Shown here piece by piece: positions 34,416 through 42,823 of a DNA stretch of 64,000 bases. Within the stretch, counting starts at the first letter, position 1, and every line of letters begins with the position of its first letter. Source of the DNA: Sphingomonas sp. Y38-1Y (GTDB taxonomy: Bacteria; Pseudomonadota; Alphaproteobacteria; Sphingomonadales; Sphingomonadaceae); contig NZ_CP135916.1 of the NCBI RefSeq assembly GCF_032391395.1, positions 1,054,001 to 1,118,000 of the forward strand. Direction: 5' to 3'. Made by a program: the position numbers and the translations under genes. The notes under the pieces were generated by a model. The model was not told the DNA's origin, ran no database searches, and was given only the letters and a program-made list of their open reading frames with translations.

Positions 34416-36409
34416 TGCGTGAGCCTCAACGCGGAGATCTGGTCGGCGATCGAACGGAAGGTCTGCTGGAGCTGCGTCGAATTACGCGCGGAGAAGAAGC
34501 GCCCTTCCGAGGCACATGACCTCATGCGGCCCTCGATGGAGGTGTTCTTGTCGCCGAACCAGATCACCCAAAGCGTAATGTTCAGATTCTTGGTCGCTTC
34601 GCAGAGTGCCGCAGTGCGCGCATTGACCTGCTGCGTCAGGGTGCCGCTCGTTCCACAGCCCTCGGTCGGCGCCGCACCAGGGTCTGTCTGGCGCCGGTCG
34701 AACCATGCGATGCCGTAGGCTTGGTAATTGTCGGCATCGGTACAGGTATCGCCGTCCGTCATGAAGATGAGATGCCGCTCGATCTCGCCGCCCTGTGGCG
34801 TGAATTCGTTGTCGGTACGGAACAGTCCGGTCGGCGAGAGAAGACGCGCGCCCCAAAGCAGGCCGATGTCGTGGTAGGTGTTTCCACCCGGAGTCAGCGA
34901 GTCGACGTAGCTGCCGAAGTTGCCGGGGTCCCAGTCCTGAAGGCGACGAGCCGGGGTCGGGCATGAATAGGCACGACCGGTGAAGTTCGTGAAGGTCGTG
35001 ATCTCTGCCTGGTTGTAGGCGGAGCTATTGCTGTAGGTCGACCGGCGTACATAGGTCGCGCCGCCGATCGCCGGTGCCCACAGCGTGTCGGCGTCGCCCG
35101 AACTGGGCACCTCGTTGATCTGAAGGTCGTGTGCCGCGGCGGGAATCGGCTGATAGTTCGACTGGCGAACGGTCGCGCGCTCCTCGATGCAGCCATCCCA
35201 GCGAATTGTAGAATTTACATATCCGTTGCCGATCGGCAGATCGATCGAGTCGTTCCAGCTCGTCCCACTCTTGAGCGGGCCGACGTCGATGCGGACGGGC
35301 TTGTAGCGCCAGGCGGGGGTCGGGATTGCGTTCTTGCTGCCTTGCACTGCGCGGGTCAGATAGCTTCGGCGATAGACGGTCCGTTCGCGCTCCTGCAGCT
35401 GACAGACTTTCCCAGAGCTGTTGTACACGCCCTGATAATCGCGCTGCGTGAACGGTACGTCGGCAACGAACCATGCATCGTTTTCGAGTTGGCCGTTGAT
35501 CGCGCCGCCGTCCGCCTGTTCATAATCGTCGGCTGGCGGGTTTGAGCAGCTCGTACCGTTCGACTGGAAATAACCGGCTCCGCGGTTCTTCCACGCACTC
35601 CAACTGCTTGCAGGTCCACGAAGCGTGTTGTCGTAAAAGGAATTCCAGACACCCCAGATCGCGCTGATCTCACGCGACTGATACGTCCACTCGTCCGCCA
35701 TCCATGCTGGCTGTAGCAGGCGCCCGACATTGGCGTTGGTCGCATACGGAACGAAGCCGAACCGCACCTGCACGGCGCTGCCAACCCCTCCGCTTGGAGC
35801 GTCGCCATCGCAAGCCGCATCGGTGTCGAGCTTGGCAACGATCTCGTAGAAGCACTTCACCGCCACGCGTAGACCATCGATCTTCGGTCGGCTGTCACCC
35901 GACAGCGTTTCGCCCATCGAACCGGTCGTATCGAGGACAAACATGACGTCGGTGTTGGGAAGCCGCATCTCGGTCTCGCACGTGACCTCAAGCTTTTCGG
36001 TCGTCTTGCCGAGGACGCGCATCAGCGTCATCGGCAAGATCGCGGACGCATTGCCCGTCACCTTGCCCGCGCTTTCGCTGAAGCTTCGCGTGATCGTGTT
36101 CGAGCCATAGGCGTCGGTGCGGATGTTGGCGTCGAAGAAGCGCTCGGCCATCGACCGCGGCATGTAGCTCGACTGCGCCCAGGTGCCGCCGCCCATCGCC
36201 TTCCGCCCCGCCAGCGCGCCGGCGTCGCAGGCGTGCTGAAGCCGCGTCTTGACGATGTACATGCGCGACAGGTCGAAGCCGCCGCCGATCATGCCGCACA
36301 GCGGGATCATCGCCGCGGCGACGATCGCGATCGTGTTGGCGCGCGTGTCATGGACAAGCCGCGCGAGGAACCCGCCGCTTGCCCAAGCCTTTAAGCCGTT
36401 CAACCCCAT
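34412..36409 (-). CDS. TadG-like pilus assembly protein with von Willebrand factor A domain
   Basis: A 665-residue protein with an N-terminal membrane anchor (TRANTIAIVAAAMIPLCGMIGG) typical of TadG, and a vWA domain beginning near residue 151. The MIDAS motif VLDTTGSMGE has Asp160; a second Asp lies in IFMTDGDTCTD. A large insertion with many Tyr/Trp/Ser/Asn residues separates the two halves of the vWA fold. It probably anchors or tethers at the cell surface. Its stretch of DNA from about 34.4 to 36.0 kb looks less GC-rich than its surroundings. Confidence 0.87.
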   Translation of the reverse strand: MGLNGLKAWASGGFLARLVHDTRANTIAIVAAAMIPLCGMIGGGFDLSRMYIVKTRLQHACDAGALAGRKAMGGGTWAQSSYMPRSMAERFFDANIRTDAYGSNTITRSFSESAGKVTGNASAILPMTLMRVLGKTTEKLEVTCETEMRLPNTDVMFVLDTTGSMGETLSGDSRPKIDGLRVAVKCFYEIVAKLDTDAACDGDAPSGGVGSAVQVRFGFVPYATNANVGRLLQPAWMADEWTYQSREISAIWGVWNSFYDNTLRGPASSWSAWKNRGAGYFQSNGTSCSNPPADDYEQADGGAINGQLENDAWFVADVPFTQRDYQGVYNSSGKVCQLQERERTVYRRSYLTRAVQGSKNAIPTPAWRYKPVRIDVGPLKSGTSWNDSIDLPIGNGYVNSTIRWDGCIEERATVRQSNYQPIPAAAHDLQINEVPSSGDADTLWAPAIGGATYVRRSTYSNSSAYNQAEITTFTNFTGRAYSCPTPARRLQDWDPGNFGSYVDSLTPGGNTYHDIGLLWGARLLSPTGLFRTDNEFTPQGGEIERHLIFMTDGDTCTDADNYQAYGIAWFDRRQTDPGAAPTEGCGTSGTLTQQVNARTAALCEATKNLNITLWVIWFGDKNTSIEGRMRSCASEGRFFSARNSTQLQQTFRSIADQISALRLTQ

Positions 36410-36431
36410 GCCCCGCGCCCACGCCCCGTAT

Positions 36432-36461
36432 TTGACAACTCAGTCCGATCCGGCGCTATGC
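36432..36461 (+). promoter_or_regulatory. probable sigma-70-type promoter of the squalene/phytoene synthase-like gene
   Basis: A perfect -35 TTGACA (36432-36437) is followed after 18 bases by CTATGC (36456-36461) as a weaker -10. The start codon is 31 bases further on. The region is also the divergent promoter zone for the TadG-like gene. Confidence 0.5.
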
Positions 36462-36492
36462 GCGCGCAAGCGATAAGCCGGATTGAAGCGAC

Positions 36493-37185
36493 ATGGTTAA
36501 CGCCGCCGAAACCGCCGCAGCCGGCGTGGAAGCTCGCGCGGCGGAGCGGCGGCTGATCCTTTCCTACGCGCCTGTGGACGGCCGCGCGCGGCTGGCGGCG
36601 CTGCTCGATCTGGACGCGACGCTCGCCGAGGTGATGCGCCAGATGCGCGAACCGATGATCGCGCAGATGCGGCTGACCTGGTGGCACGATGCCGTCGCGC
36701 GGCTCGACACCGCGCCGCCGCCCGCGCAGCCGGTCTTGGTGGCGCTCGCCGCCGCGCTGCCCGACAGCGGGGTCGCGGGGAGGGAAGTCGCGCTGCTCGT
36801 CGAAGGCTGGGAAGCGCTGCTGGAGGGCGATCCGCGCGAGGCCGAGGTGCGCGCTGCCTTTGCCACGGGGCGGGGCGCGCGCCTGTTCGCGCTGGCGGCG
36901 CGCGGGGCTTCGGTTGACGGCGTGGAGGATGCGGGCCGGGGCTGGGCGCTCGCCGACTTGTCGCGATCGCTGACCGATGCGGGCGCAGCATTGGCGGCGC
37001 GCGAGGAGGCGGCGGCGTTGCTCGCCCCCCCGCTGTCGCGGCGGTGGCCGCGGCGCCTACGTGCGTTGGGGGCGCTCGCGCATCAGGCGGCGATGGACCT
37101 GCGCGCCGATCCCGCCGCGCCGCTGCCCGCGGCGACTCCGGGGCGGATCGCGCGGCTTGGCTGGCACCGGCTGACGGGACGCTGA
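36493..37185 (+). CDS. squalene/phytoene synthase family protein
   Basis: A 230-residue member of the trans-isoprenyl head-to-head synthase superfamily. It contains the helical core region (LSYAPVDGRARLAALLDLDATLAEVMRQMREPMIAQMRLTWWHD is the recognisable block). Canonical Asp-rich motifs of real phytoene synthases are not clear, and it is shorter than those enzymes. It is closer to the NDUFAF6-like/unassigned branch, so a catalytic role is uncertain. It is divergent from the tad genes. Confidence 0.72.
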   Translation: MVNAAETAAAGVEARAAERRLILSYAPVDGRARLAALLDLDATLAEVMRQMREPMIAQMRLTWWHDAVARLDTAPPPAQPVLVALAAALPDSGVAGREVALLVEGWEALLEGDPREAEVRAAFATGRGARLFALAARGASVDGVEDAGRGWALADLSRSLTDAGAALAAREEAAALLAPPLSRRWPRRLRALGALAHQAAMDLRADPAAPLPAATPGRIARLGWHRLTGR

Positions 37186-37231
37186 GGATCGGCTAGGATC
37201 GCGACCGCAACGATTCCAGGGGGATGGGGCG

Positions 37232-37702
37232 ATGTGGCGATACTGGGTGGGTGCACTGGCGGCGCTGCTGCTGGCGGGGGCAGGCCTGTTTCTCTTCCGG
37301 TCGAGTGCGACGGCGGACGTGATCCTGCCACCCGCGCCGCCCCCGCTCGCCGTGCAGACGAGCGCCGACGCCGACGCACCGGTGGCCGCGGTGCCGGAGG
37401 CGGCGCCCAAGACGCGGGAGGAGAAGCGCTTCAACCGCTACGACAAGGACCGCGACGACCGCATCACCCGCGAGGAATATCTGGCGAGTCGGCGAAAGGC
37501 GTTCGCCCGGCTCGACGCCAATGGCGACGGGCGGCTGAGCTTCGAGGAATGGGCGGTGAAGACCACCGACCGCTTCGCCGACGCGGACAAGGACAAGTCG
37601 GCGACGTTGGACCGCACCGAGTTCGCGACGACGGCACCCAAGCGAAAGGCGCCGCGACGGCGAGTGGATTGCCCGCCCGCCAGGGCGGAGGCGGAGGACT
37701 GA
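37232..37702 (+). CDS. membrane-anchored EF-hand protein
   Basis: A 156-residue protein with an N-terminal hydrophobic anchor (WVGALAALLLAGAGLFLF), a Pro/Ala-rich linker and three EF-hand loops with complete ligand spacing: residues 71-82 (DKDRDDRITREE), 95-106 (DANGDGRLSFEE) and 119-130 (DKDKSATLDRTE). The C-terminus is basic. It probably binds calcium in the periplasm. Its stop is only 4 bases from the convergent trmFO stop, and no repeat or terminator fits between. Confidence 0.85.
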   Translation: MWRYWVGALAALLLAGAGLFLFRSSATADVILPPAPPPLAVQTSADADAPVAAVPEAAPKTREEKRFNRYDKDRDDRITREEYLASRRKAFARLDANGDGRLSFEEWAVKTTDRFADADKDKSATLDRTEFATTAPKRKAPRRRVDCPPARAEAED

Positions 37703-37706
37703 CGCG

Positions 37707-39053
37707 TCAGGCCGCCACCATCTCCAACCCGGCCGTCCACTCGCGAAAGGCGGCGCGGGCGCGGGAGGTGTACATGAGCTTGCGGTCCGCCTTCTTCGTC
37801 CGGCCCTCGATCGGCGGGAACAGGCCGAAATTGACGTTCATCGGCTGATAGTCTTCCGCCCCGTCCGCGCCGGTGATGTGCGACAGGAGCGCGCCGAGGG
37901 CCGTCTCCACCGGCGGTGCCGCCAACCGCTGCCCCGTCAGTTCGGCGATCGCGAAGCGCGCGGCGATCAGCCCGATCGCGGTGCTCTCAACATAGCCCTC
38001 GCAGCCGGTGATCTGGCCCGCGAAGCGCAGGTTCGGCCGCGCCTTCAGCCTCAGCTCGCCGTCGAGCAGGTCGGGCGAGCGGATGAAGGTATTGCGGTGG
38101 AGGCCGCCCAGCCGCGCGAACTCCGCGCCTTCGAGGCCCGGGATGGTGCGAAAGATGCGCAGTTGCTCGCCATGCTTCAGCTTGGTCTGGAAGCCGACCA
38201 TGTTCCACAGCGTGCCCGAGGCATTGTCCTGGCGAAGCTGCACGCAGGCATAAGGCCAGCGGCCCGTGCGCGGATCGTCGAGGCCGACGCCCTTCATCGG
38301 GCCGTAGCGCAGCGTCTCGACCCCGCGCTCGGCCATCACCTCGATCGGCATGCAGCCTTCGAAATAGGGGACATGCTCCCATTCCTTGAACGCGGCCTTC
38401 TCGCCCGCGATCAGCTCGGCATGGAAGGCGGCATATTGATCGCGATCGAGCGGGCAGTTGATATAGTCCTTGCCGTCGCCTGCCGGCCCCGCCTTGTCCC
38501 AGCGCGACTGCTTCCAGGCGACGCTCATGTCGATCGAGTCGGCGTGCACGATCGGCGCGATCGCGTCGAAAAAGGCGAGCGCGTCGGCGCCGGTCGACTG
38601 GCCGATCGCCTCCGCCAGCGACGGCGCGGTCAGCGGCCCGGTGGCGACGATCGCGGGCGTGTCGGTCGGGAGCGTGTCGACGCGCTCGCGCACGATGGTG
38701 ATGTTGGGATGCTCGGCCAGCGTGCGCGTCACCTGGTCGGAAAAACGGTCGCGATCGACGGCGAGCGCCGAGCCGGCGGGAAGCTGATGCGCGTCCGCGG
38801 CGGTCATGACGAGCGAACCCAGGTCGCGCATCTCGGCATGCAAAAGCCCGACGGCATTGCGCTCGGCATCGTCGGAGCGGAAGCTGTTCGAACAGACGAG
38901 CTCGGCAAAGCCGTCGGTCTGGTGCGCCGGCGTCGTGTCGCCGCCGCCGCGCATTTCGGAAAGCTTCACGCGAAGTCCGGCCTTCGCGAGCTGCCAGGCA
39001 GCTTCCGAACCGGCGAGCCCGCCGCCGATGACGTGGATGTCGTGCTGTGTCAT
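37707..39053 (-). CDS. trmFO: methylenetetrahydrofolate-tRNA-(uracil(54)-C5)-methyltransferase
   Basis: A FAD/folate-dependent enzyme forming ribothymidine at position 54 of tRNA. It has 448 residues from the ATG at 39053. It shows [19 protein letters not shown] at the N-terminus, [20 protein letters not shown], the catalytic-region [30 protein letters not shown], and C-terminal [15 protein letters not shown]. The small membrane gene pair lies 39 bases upstream, so read-through is possible. Confidence 0.96.
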   Translation of the reverse strand: MTQHDIHVIGGGLAGSEAAWQLAKAGLRVKLSEMRGGGDTTPAHQTDGFAELVCSNSFRSDDAERNAVGLLHAEMRDLGSLVMTAADAHQLPAGSALAVDRDRFSDQVTRTLAEHPNITIVRERVDTLPTDTPAIVATGPLTAPSLAEAIGQSTGADALAFFDAIAPIVHADSIDMSVAWKQSRWDKAGPAGDGKDYINCPLDRDQYAAFHAELIAGEKAAFKEWEHVPYFEGCMPIEVMAERGVETLRYGPMKGVGLDDPRTGRWPYACVQLRQDNASGTLWNMVGFQTKLKHGEQLRIFRTIPGLEGAEFARLGGLHRNTFIRSPDLLDGELRLKARPNLRFAGQITGCEGYVESTAIGLIAARFAIAELTGQRLAAPPVETALGALLSHITGADGAEDYQPMNVNFGLFPPIEGRTKKADRKLMYTSRARAAFREWTAGLEMVAA

Positions 39054-39092
39054 TCGGGGCAGATAGGCCACTCCGCCAGCGTTGGACAGGGG

Positions 39093-39521
39093 TCAGGCGG
39101 CGGCGAGCTGGCGCAGCAACGTCCGGCGCGCGACCAGCGCGCAGAGCGCACCGGTGGCGGCAAGGGCAAAGGTCTCGGGTGCGCCGACGTCGGTCAGGAA
39201 GGCGAGCGGGGCGATCGGCGCCGCACCGGCGATCGTCCAGACCGGCGCAAGGCGGCCGACTCCCGATCGAGCGAGCGGCGTCAGCACCATCGCCGCGACC
39301 AGGCAGGGCAGGATCGTGATCGCGAACCCGAACGGGATCGACATCGCCATGATGCCGACGACAACGCCGATGGCGTCCGGCTCGATCGCCATCGGCGGGC
39401 CGCTCGCCGCGGCGATCCCCATTGCCAGCAGGAAGCTGGCGATGAAGATCGGCCCGGCGGCCAGCGCTGCCATGACCGCTGCCCTGCCGCCGCGTGGGCC
39501 GGGATGGTCGACACAGGGCAT
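39093..39521 (-). CDS. hypothetical four-segment membrane protein
   Basis: A 142-residue hydrophobic protein of unknown function with four predicted membrane segments. The first covers PIFIASFLLAMGIAAASG; the last is near FALAATGALCALVA. It follows the 126-residue membrane gene after 3 bases, so both form an operon that the GbsR/MarR-type repressor probably controls. The ATG at 39473 is an alternative start. Confidence 0.7.
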   Translation of the reverse strand: MPCVDHPGPRGGRAAVMAALAAGPIFIASFLLAMGIAAASGPPMAIEPDAIGVVVGIMAMSIPFGFAITILPCLVAAMVLTPLARSGVGRLAPVWTIAGAAPIAPLAFLTDVGAPETFALAATGALCALVARRTLLRQLAAA

Positions 39522-39524
39522 CGC

Positions 39525-39905
39525 TCAGGCGCCCGGCTGGACGGCGGGGCGGGCGGCGAACCAGCCTTCGACGGTGCGGCCGAAATGCGCGATCGCGCCC
39601 ATGTTGAAGAAGTGCATCACACCGACGACGATGACCGCAAGGCCGACCTTGGCGCTGAGGAAGCGGATCGCGCCGGCGAGCGTGGTGGGTTCCTGACCCA
39701 GGCTGAGCGTCAGTGCGATGAAGCCGATGTTGACGAGATAGAAGCCGACGACGAGCAGGTGGTTGGTGGAGCGGGCGAGTTCCGCATTGTGGCCGAAGCA
39801 CTGGATCAGGAACACCTCTCCGTTGCGGGACAGCGTTCGCGCGACCCAGACGGTGATCGCCAGCGTGATCGCGAGATAGAGCGCGTAGGCGGTTTCGACG
39901 AGCAT
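39525..39905 (-). CDS. conserved hypothetical membrane protein under GbsR/MarR control
   Basis: A 126-residue protein with three to four membrane segments (YALYLAITLAITVWVA, NHLLVVGFYLVNIGFIALTL and VGLAVIVVGVMHFFNMGAI). Function unknown. The ATG is preceded by GGAGAAG. Its promoter (-35 TTGCAG at 39947-39952, -10 ATACCG at 39923-39928, minus strand) has its spacer filled exactly by a copy of the GbsR/MarR palindrome at 39929-39946. Confidence 0.75.
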   Translation of the reverse strand: MLVETAYALYLAITLAITVWVARTLSRNGEVFLIQCFGHNAELARSTNHLLVVGFYLVNIGFIALTLSLGQEPTTLAGAIRFLSAKVGLAVIVVGVMHFFNMGAIAHFGRTVEGWFAARPAVQPGA

Positions 39906-39928
39906 CGATCTTCTCCTTTCATCGGTAT

Positions 39929-39946
39929 TTTCGGTAAGAACAGAAA
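39929..39946. promoter_or_regulatory. GbsR/MarR operator copy in the membrane-module promoter
   Basis: TTTCGGTAAGAACAGAAA (plus-strand reading) matches the perfect palindrome at 40533-40550 in 15 of 18 positions. It occupies the spacer between a -35 TTGCAG and a -10 ATACCG on the minus strand, a position that would block RNA polymerase. Confidence 0.7.
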
Positions 39947-39968
39947 CTGCAACGCAAATAAAGGCGGC

Positions 39969-40526
39969 TTACGGCTCCGGCTTGCTGCCCTTGAACGGGG
40001 TGACGAAGCGGGCGACCTTGCCGCCCAGCTTCATCAGCGCGATCAGGGTCGGCTTGGGCAGGCGGCGGACCTGTTCGTACCAGTTGCCGAGCGTCGAGAT
40101 GAACTCGTGCATCCGCACGATCCGCTCACGCACCATCGGCGGGGCGGTCTTGTCGTCGCGGAGCCGCTCCGCCAGCTCGCCGAGCAGCGCGATCGTCGGG
40201 TCGATCTCGCGCCGCTTGCGCTCGGCGGCGATGCGCAGAAGCATTTCCCACTGGTCGCTTTCGGCGACGAAATGGTCGCGGCGGTCGCCCTCGACATGGA
40301 CGCGGCGGACGATCGAATAGCCGAGCAGCTCCTTGAGCGCGGTCGACACGTTGGATCGGGCAAGGCCCAGCGCCTCGGTGATCTCGTCGGCGGGGAGGGG
40401 GCGATCGGCCAGGTAGAGCAGCGCATGGATCTGCGCCACCGACCGGTTGACGCCCCATTGCGTCCCCATCTCGCCCCAATGGAGGACAAAGGCTTTTACG
40501 TCGGGATGTTCGAGAAGCGACTTCAT
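39969..40526 (-). CDS. GbsR/MarR family transcriptional regulator
   Basis: A 185-residue winged-helix regulator of the GbsR-like branch (long C-terminal helices). The DNA-binding part is VNRSVAQIHALLYLADRPLPADEITEALGLARSNVSTALKELLGY. I use the ATG at 40526; a TTG two codons earlier is possible. A perfect 18-base palindrome lies 6 bases upstream, so autoregulation is likely. The downstream genes on the same strand carry a second, imperfect copy. Confidence 0.86.
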   Translation of the reverse strand: MKSLLEHPDVKAFVLHWGEMGTQWGVNRSVAQIHALLYLADRPLPADEITEALGLARSNVSTALKELLGYSIVRRVHVEGDRRDHFVAESDQWEMLLRIAAERKRREIDPTIALLGELAERLRDDKTAPPMVRERIVRMHEFISTLGNWYEQVRRLPKPTLIALMKLGGKVARFVTPFKGSKPEP

Positions 40527-40532
40527 CGTCAA

Positions 40533-40550
40533 TTTCTGTAATTACAGAAA
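40533..40550. promoter_or_regulatory. perfect 18-bp palindromic operator upstream of the GbsR/MarR gene
   Basis: TTTCTGTAATTACAGAAA is a perfect 9+9 palindrome, 6 bases before the regulator's ATG. A possible -35 TTGACT lies at 40558-40563 (minus strand). The palindrome would cover the -10 region or transcription start. Confidence 0.8.
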
Positions 40551-40567
40551 TAACGGGAGTCAAGCGA

Positions 40568-41770
40568 TCAGCGCCAGCTGTCCAGCCACATCCAGTGGTT
40601 GAAATCCTGCGGGTCGGACAATGCCGCGCCGCTGATGATCGGATAGAAATAGGCGAACAGTCCCACCGCGAGCAGCGCGAACGCCGGCTCGATCCAGCGC
40701 AGACGCGTAGGCAACAGGCTGAGCGCCGCGGCACAAGCGAGCGCGGCGAAGATGCTGGAGAGGTGGTAATAATAATAGAAGCCGAGGCTCTTGGGGATCG
40801 CCGCCCAGATCGCGATCGAGAAGACCCAAAGCTTACCGACCAGCGCATGGCGCCCCCGCGCCCACAGGCACGCGGCGATCGCGACCAGCCCACCCCACAT
40901 GATCGCCGGATTGCCGATCAGCAGCACGCCGCGCTGAACGCCCATGTCGGGCTCGTAATAATACCAGATCGGGCGAAGGAGGAGCGGCCAGCTCCACCAG
41001 TCAGATTGGTAGGGATGCGGCTGGAGGATCTGCGTCTGCGCCTCGTACATCCGCTGCTGGAGCATCAGCAGGTCGCCGGGGCGGACGGCGTCGACGACGT
41101 AGAAGAAGGTCGGCACGAAGGTCGCGACATAGACGACGATCGCGACGATCCCGAGCGGGACGGCAAGCGCGAGGCCCACGACCGGCCGTCGCCGCTCGAC
41201 CGCCACGAGGCCGAGGCATGCGAGCGCGACATAGGGCGCTGCGGCCCACTTCACTGCCACCGCCGCGCCAAGCAGCACCCCGGCCAGCGCCGTGCGCAAC
41301 CCGCGCGCGCCGGGCGGCGCGCTCGCGGCCCAGACGGTTGCTGCCAACCCGCCGGTCACAAATGCGCCCAGGAACCCGTCGAGCATCGCCACGCGCGCCT
41401 GGATGAAGACGGTCTGGTTGATTGCCACGAACAACGCGCCGAACGCCGCCGTTCGCAGCGACCCGAACAGAAGGAAGAGCAGCGCGAACCCGGCCGCGAC
41501 CGTCGCCGCGCCGGCAAGCGCGGGCATTGCACGCCAGCCGATCGGTCCGTCGCCGAACAGCCCGATGCCGATCGCGATCAGCTCCTTGGCGAGCGGCGGA
41601 TGCTCAGTGTTGGCGGGGTGCGCGAGCTCCAGCATCGTGCGCGCGGCGGGTACATAATGGACCTCGTCGAACACCAGCCCGCTTGGACGGCCCAGATGCA
41701 CCGCGAACAGCGCGAACGCTGCGAGCGCGACCAGCAGGCAGACGAGGCGGGGACGGTCGGCAAGGCGCAT
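40568..41770 (-). CDS. PMT/ArnT-like phospholipid carrier-dependent glycosyltransferase
   Basis: A 400-residue membrane glycosyltransferase of the GT-C fold (GT39/GT83-like). The first periplasmic loop contains the DEVHYVPAARTML block with the Asp-Glu pair expected to bind the dolichyl/undecaprenyl-phosphate sugar donor, followed by ANTEHPPLAKELIAIGI. About ten membrane segments follow. The acceptor (protein, lipid A or glycan) cannot be read from the sequence. Confidence 0.85.
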   Translation of the reverse strand: MRLADRPRLVCLLVALAAFALFAVHLGRPSGLVFDEVHYVPAARTMLELAHPANTEHPPLAKELIAIGIGLFGDGPIGWRAMPALAGAATVAAGFALLFLLFGSLRTAAFGALFVAINQTVFIQARVAMLDGFLGAFVTGGLAATVWAASAPPGARGLRTALAGVLLGAAVAVKWAAAPYVALACLGLVAVERRRPVVGLALAVPLGIVAIVVYVATFVPTFFYVVDAVRPGDLLMLQQRMYEAQTQILQPHPYQSDWWSWPLLLRPIWYYYEPDMGVQRGVLLIGNPAIMWGGLVAIAACLWARGRHALVGKLWVFSIAIWAAIPKSLGFYYYYHLSSIFAALACAAALSLLPTRLRWIEPAFALLAVGLFAYFYPIISGAALSDPQDFNHWMWLDSWR

Positions 41771-41866
41771 CGCCCGTTGCTGTAGCGCGCGAGGCGGGCG
41801 GCGGAAACGTCCGACGGATCGATCCAGTTGATTGTCGCTTGAGGCGCGCAGGCGTAACGATCGTGC

Positions 41867-42646
41867 ATGCGCCGTCTCCTCCCGCTCTGCCTCGTGCTCG
41901 CGCCTTCACCGCTGATGGCGCAGGAGGAGCCGATCTGTGCGGATCGACCGGGGCTGGGCTCGCCGCCCTGTGCGACGCCCGCGGGCCGCGTGGTCGCCGA
42001 ACTCGGCCTGGCGGACTGGACGCTCGACCGCATGCCGGGCGAGCGCAGCGACACGATCGTCGCGGGTGATCTGCTGGTGCGGATCGGCCTTGCCGACGGG
42101 TTGGAGGCGCAGGTCGGCTGGACGTCGTTCGGAACACTGCGCGAGCGGGAAGACGGCGCCGTGTCGCGCCAGTCCAGCATCGGCGACGCGCGGTTCGGAA
42201 TGCTCAAGACCATCGTCGAGGGCGATCCGGTCGAGGTGTCGGCACTGGCGCGCGTCAGCGTGCCGATCGGCGGCGAGGCAATCGGTGCGGGCGACTGGGG
42301 CGTCAGCCTGCTCGCCCCCACCGAGATCGCACTGGGCGGGCCGTTCTCGTTCGAGCTCACGCCGTCGATCGCGGCTTCGGTGGACGAGGATCGATCCGGG
42401 CGGCACCTCGCCTATGGCAGCATCTTCGGGATCGGCGCCGACCTGAGCGACACGGCGCTGGCGAGCATCGAGATCGGCGTGACCGAGGACGACGATCCGC
42501 ACGGCGCGTCGACGCCGGTGCTGCTGGGGATGTCGGCGGGGTGGCGGCCGAACCCGAACTTCCAGATCGACTGCGGTGCGAATGTCGGCCTCAACGAGGA
42601 TGCCGATGATCTGGAGCTGTACGTCGGCATTTCGCGGCGGTTCTAG
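41867..42646 (+). CDS. outer-membrane beta-barrel protein (Phenol_MetA_deg/transporter-like)
   Basis: A 259-residue exported protein: signal MRRLLPLCLVLAPSPLMAQ, then alternating strands (LEAQVGWTSFGTLRERE, ARFGMLKTIVEG, VSALARVSVPIG) and a C-terminal ELYVGISRRF ending in Phe, the usual barrel terminus. The pattern resembles the MetA-pathway-type 'transporter' family. Its substrate is unknown. A short hairpin (42648-42671) starts 2 bases after the stop. Confidence 0.75.
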   Translation: MRRLLPLCLVLAPSPLMAQEEPICADRPGLGSPPCATPAGRVVAELGLADWTLDRMPGERSDTIVAGDLLVRIGLADGLEAQVGWTSFGTLREREDGAVSRQSSIGDARFGMLKTIVEGDPVEVSALARVSVPIGGEAIGAGDWGVSLLAPTEIALGGPFSFELTPSIAASVDEDRSGRHLAYGSIFGIGADLSDTALASIEIGVTEDDDPHGASTPVLLGMSAGWRPNPNFQIDCGANVGLNEDADDLELYVGISRRF

Positions 42647-42647
42647 C

Positions 42648-42671
42648 GTGCTCCCGCCTTCGCGGGAGCAC
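42648..42671. repeat. short family A hairpin after the outer-membrane protein gene
   Basis: The perfect 10-base arms GTGCTCCCGC (42648-42657) and GCGGGAGCAC (42662-42671) have a CTTC loop. It carries the same core as the long family A element at 2191-2270. It sits 2 bases past the stop codon and has no T-run; it may act as a terminator or RNA 3' end protector. Confidence 0.8.
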
Positions 42672-42695
42672 CTCGGAAGGCTCCAGACAGAGCTT

Positions 42696-42799
42696 GTACC
42701 CCGGCGAAGGCCGGGGTCCAGGCGGGAAGGCCTCAATGATCTAGCGGAGCGACCAATCACGATCGTCCCCCACCTGGACCCCGGCCTTCGCCGGGGTAC
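42696..42799. repeat. long inverted repeat, family C
   Basis: The 27-base perfect arms 42696-42722 and 42773-42799 begin GTACCCCGGCGAAGGCCGGG and end GCCGGGGTAC, with a 50-base spacer. Same family as 12323-12424. It lies in the convergent junction between the outer-membrane protein gene and rpoH. Confidence 0.9.
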
Positions 42800-42823
42800 A
42801 AAGGTGGGAGGATCAGCGCTCCG

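Noticed and set aside
37878..40541. 887-codon plus-strand open frame
   Set aside because: It runs antisense through trmFO, the membrane module and the GbsR/MarR gene. Its product is Arg/His/Gln-rich with no domain; it is a GC-rich shadow frame.
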